From Dyella jiangningensis (GTDB taxonomy: Bacteria; Pseudomonadota; Gammaproteobacteria; Xanthomonadales; Rhodanobacteraceae), in contig CP007444.1 in assembly GCA_000632805.1 (NCBI GenBank), positions 744,001 through 808,000 on the forward strand: 64,000 nucleotides of DNA, written 5' to 3'. Made by a program: the position numbers and the translations under genes. Position 1 is the first letter of the stretch. Each line of letters begins with the position of its first letter. Below are positions 61,644-64,000 of this stretch, one piece after another. The notes below the pieces were generated by a model. That model ran no database searches and had not been told where the DNA came from. It saw only the letters and a list, made by a program, of their open reading frames with translations.

Positions 61644-61714
61644 ATATTATTCACTGTGATTATGATCTCGGCGTATTTAGCATCCTTGGCCTCCCCGTTG
61701 GCAAGGCCAAGAAC

Positions 61715-62971
61715 ATGCGACATCTCTCCCGCCAGCCCCTCGCCGTGGCTCCGCCCGAAACACCGGAGCTGACGTTGCCGCTCACGCTGCTGTTCGCCTT
61801 CGCGGTCGGCGTAATCATCATCAACCTCACGGCTGCCCAGCCGTTGGCAGGCCCGGTCGCCCGTTCGCTGCACATTCCGCCGACGTGGACCGGGCTGGTC
61901 GCCATGCTCCCGCAACTGGGTTATGCGGTAGGCATGCTGTTCCTTGTTCCGCTGGCCGACCTGTTCGAAAACCGCCGGCTGACGGTCGCCACGCTGGTGG
62001 CATGCGCGCTGGCGCTTGGCTTGGCGGCTGTGGCGCCGCAGGCCGGCTGGCTGCTGCTGGCGGTAGGCGTGGCGGGCGCCACCTCATGCGCCATCCAGAT
62101 CCTGGTGCCGCTGGCGGCCGCCATGGCCAGACCGGACGAGCGCGGCAGCGCCGTAGGCAACGTGATGAGCGGCGTGATGCTCGGCATTCTGCTGTCGCGC
62201 CCGTTCGCCAGCCTGGTCGAAGGCGCGTGGGGATGGCGAGCCTGTTATGGCGTGTTGGGCGCGGCGGACGCGCTGCTCGCGTTGATGCTCTGGTTTGCCT
62301 TGCCCGTCCGGCGGCCTTCCGCCCATGTGAGCTATCGCGCGCTCATCGCGTCGCTGGGCGCGCTGTGGCGAAGCGAAGTGGTGCTGCGGCGGTACGCCAT
62401 CTCCGCGGCCATCGTGATGGCAGCGTTCAGCGCCTTCTGGACGGGCATCGCCTTGCGCCTGGTGCAGGCACCCTTCGCTCTGGATAGCCGCAGCCTCGCC
62501 TGGTTCGCGCTCGCTGGCGTCGCCGGCACCGTCGTCGCGCCGCTGGCAGGGAAGGCGGGTGACCGCGGCTACGGCGTCATGGGCATGCCCGTTGCGCATG
62601 TCGTGGTCAGCCTGGGCGTCGCCTTGGCGGGCGTTGCGGGCGCCGGCTGGTTCGGGCTGGACATTTCGCGGCATGCGCATCTGGCGCTGGCCTTGCTGGT
62701 GGTCGCCGCCATCGTCATCGACGCCGGTGCCATCGGCGACCAGACCTTGGGGCGCCGCGCAGTCAACATGCTCGATCCTGCCGCGCGCAGCCGACTCAAC
62801 GGCCTGTTCGTCGGCGTGTTCTTCATCGGCGGCGGGGCAGGGGCCGTGGCCGCAGGCAGCGCGTGGGCCATCGCCGGGTGGAGTGGCGTTTGCGTACTCT
62901 GCCTGGCGTTCTGTGCGCTGGCCTTCGCGGGCGACCTGTACGCGTGTCGTCGCCCGGTCGCGGTGGCCTGA
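61715..62971 (+). CDS. MFS transporter
   Basis: A 418 aa major-facilitator protein with about 12 helices: FAFAVGVIIINLTAAQPLAGPVAR, GYAVGMLFLVPLADLFENRRL (the loop 2-3 signature) and a second half with TLGRRAVNMLDPAARSRLNGLFVGVFFIGGGAG in segments. It resembles YfcJ/YhhS-type or sugar-efflux-type exporters. The divergent LysR gene probably regulates it. Substrate unknown. ATG 61715 has only a weak ribosome site. Confidence 0.87.
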   Translation: MRHLSRQPLAVAPPETPELTLPLTLLFAFAVGVIIINLTAAQPLAGPVARSLHIPPTWTGLVAMLPQLGYAVGMLFLVPLADLFENRRLTVATLVACALALGLAAVAPQAGWLLLAVGVAGATSCAIQILVPLAAAMARPDERGSAVGNVMSGVMLGILLSRPFASLVEGAWGWRACYGVLGAADALLALMLWFALPVRRPSAHVSYRALIASLGALWRSEVVLRRYAISAAIVMAAFSAFWTGIALRLVQAPFALDSRSLAWFALAGVAGTVVAPLAGKAGDRGYGVMGMPVAHVVVSLGVALAGVAGAGWFGLDISRHAHLALALLVVAAIVIDAGAIGDQTLGRRAVNMLDPAARSRLNGLFVGVFFIGGGAGAVAAGSAWAIAGWSGVCVLCLAFCALAFAGDLYACRRPVAVA

Positions 62972-62972
62972 T

Positions 62973-64000
62973 TCAGCCGCGTTGCGCCCAGCGGCGCACG
63001 ACCTCGGCAAACGCCAGGCAATCGGCGAAGCGGTTGTACAGCGGCGTCGGCGAAATACGGATGACATCCGGCTCCCGCCAGTCGCCGATGACGCCGTGCT
63101 CCATCAGGTACTCAAACAGCGAGCGACCGCGCGCGCGACCACCGAGCACACGGATGGAAAGCTGCGCGCCACGACGTTCGGGATCGCCAGGCGTCACGAC
63201 TTCCAGCACCTGGTTCAACTCGCTGTGCACCAGCCACTCGAGGTAACCGGTGAGGCGCAGCGATTTCTCACGCAGACGCTGCATCCCAGCGCGGCGGAAG
63301 ATTTCCAGCGACACGCGCAACGGCGCGAGCGCAAGGATGGGCGGATTGCTGAGCTGCCAGCCATCCGCGCCATAGGTGGGCTCGAAATGCGGGCCCATCT
63401 GGAAGCGGGTGGTCTTGTCGTGGCCCCACCAGCCGGCGAAGCGGGGCAGGGTGGTACGGGCGTGGCGCTCATGCACGAAGGCGCCGCCGACGGCGCCGGG
63501 GCCGCTGTTGAGGTATTTGTAGCTGCACCAGATGGCGAAGTCGGCGCCGCTGTCGTGCAGTTGCAGGGGCAGGTTGCCCACGGCGTGCGCGAGATCGAAG
63601 CCAGCCATGCAGCCGTGTCGATTCGCGAGGCGCGTGATGGCGGCGAGGTCAAAGGCTTGCCCAGTGCGGTATTGGATGCCCGGCAGCATCACCAATGCGA
63701 TGCGCGGGCCATGCTCGGCCAGCACGCGTTCGATCGCTTCCATGGAGATCGTGCCGTTGGGCTGGTCGCTCTCCAGTTCGATCAGGGCGGTGGCCGGATC
63801 GAAGCCATGGAAGCGAACCTGCGACTCCACCGCATAGCGATCGGTGGGAAACGAACCTGCCTCGATGAGGATCGCGTGGCGTTCCGGCGTCGGTCGATAG
63901 AAGCTCACCATCATCAGATGGAGGTTCACGCCCAGCGTATTCATCGCCACCACTTCGTGCGGTAGTGCACCCACGACAGAGGCGAGGTCGTCACGCACGA
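62973..64000 (-). CDS. kynU: Kynureninase (partial, runs off the right edge)
   Basis: A C-terminal part (about 341 residues of an expected 420) of a PLP enzyme that cleaves kynurenine or 3-hydroxykynurenine to anthranilate or 3-hydroxyanthranilate plus alanine. Kynureninase motifs: MNTLGVNLHLMMVSFYRPTPERHAILIEA in segments, DLAHAVGNLPLQLHD, the PLP Lys in WCSYKYLNSGPGAVGGAFVHERH, and GWWGHDKTTRFQM. The N-terminus lies beyond base 64000. It converges with the MFS gene, with their stops one base apart. Confidence 0.93.
   Translation of the reverse strand, partial: VRDDLASVVGALPHEVVAMNTLGVNLHLMMVSFYRPTPERHAILIEAGSFPTDRYAVESQVRFHGFDPATALIELESDQPNGTISMEAIERVLAEHGPRIALVMLPGIQYRTGQAFDLAAITRLANRHGCMAGFDLAHAVGNLPLQLHDSGADFAIWCSYKYLNSGPGAVGGAFVHERHARTTLPRFAGWWGHDKTTRFQMGPHFEPTYGADGWQLSNPPILALAPLRVSLEIFRRAGMQRLREKSLRLTGYLEWLVHSELNQVLEVVTPGDPERRGAQLSIRVLGGRARGRSLFEYLMEHGVIGDWREPDVIRISPTPLYNRFADCLAFAEVVRRWAQRG

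Overview
The window is chromosomal DNA from a high-GC gammaproteobacterium of the order Lysobacterales (Xanthomonadales), most likely a Rhodanobacteraceae member (Dyella, Rhodanobacter or Luteibacter type). Three things point there: the xanthomonad-type arginine cluster (acetylornithine transcarbamylase, fused acetylglutamate synthase-kinase, deacetylase), a FimX-like type IV pilus regulator, and dispersed REP-like repeats of the form TGTGGGAGCGCACCC. The placement is inferred from gene content, not from a database search. I see no rRNA, tRNA, CRISPR array, prophage or insertion sequence.

Layout. 0-12.6 kb: mixed metabolic and stress genes: DoxX protein, rhlE, a methyltransferase, an SHS-type MFS transporter, slyD, a repeat-filled gap (4.76-5.58 kb), the ohrR-ohr operon with its palindromic operator, an NlpC/P60 lipoprotein, a poly-Q ChaN/EreA-like protein, dadA-like, gor, hutG-like and a small basic secreted protein. 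12.7-18.9 kb (minus strand): asnS, a MalM-like lipoprotein, a UspB-like membrane protein, an atypical SDR, a 2-aminomuconate semialdehyde dehydrogenase-like ALDH, carbonic anhydrase and RidA. 19.0-25.8 kb: an IscA-type protein, rpsF-rpsR-rplI, dnaB (with DnaA-box-like sites upstream), two tiny membrane/lipoprotein genes, alr and radA. 25.9-33.4 kb: GST, purU, a CcsA/YpjD-like protein, an alpha/beta hydrolase, ffh and the rpsP-rimM-trmD-rplS operon. 33.4-42.9 kb: the FimX-like protein, divergent epmB/efp, an mtaD-like deaminase, yciI-like, ubiG-gph-squalene/phytoene synthase-like, folE2 and a YbaY-like lipoprotein. 43.0-48.6 kb: pyrC/yidD, a DksA with a histone-H1-like tail, sufE, cysS and a glycine-zipper protein.

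48.7-60.0 kb is the most interesting stretch: a co-directional arginine/proline cluster argF-paiB-osmC-argG-argE-argB-argC-argH-cupin-proB-proA. It is preceded by an Arg-codon-rich short ORF, an intrinsic terminator, and an 8-base segment at the end of that ORF that is exactly complementary to the terminator's 5' arm. Together these look like a ribosome-mediated transcription attenuator for arginine. 60.0-64.0 kb: an NTF2-like secreted protein, a divergent LysR/MFS pair with an operator-like palindrome, and a kynureninase gene running off the right edge. KynU and the ALDH/RidA module at 12.7-15.2 kb may belong to the same tryptophan/3-hydroxyanthranilate catabolic route, although they lie 48 kb apart.
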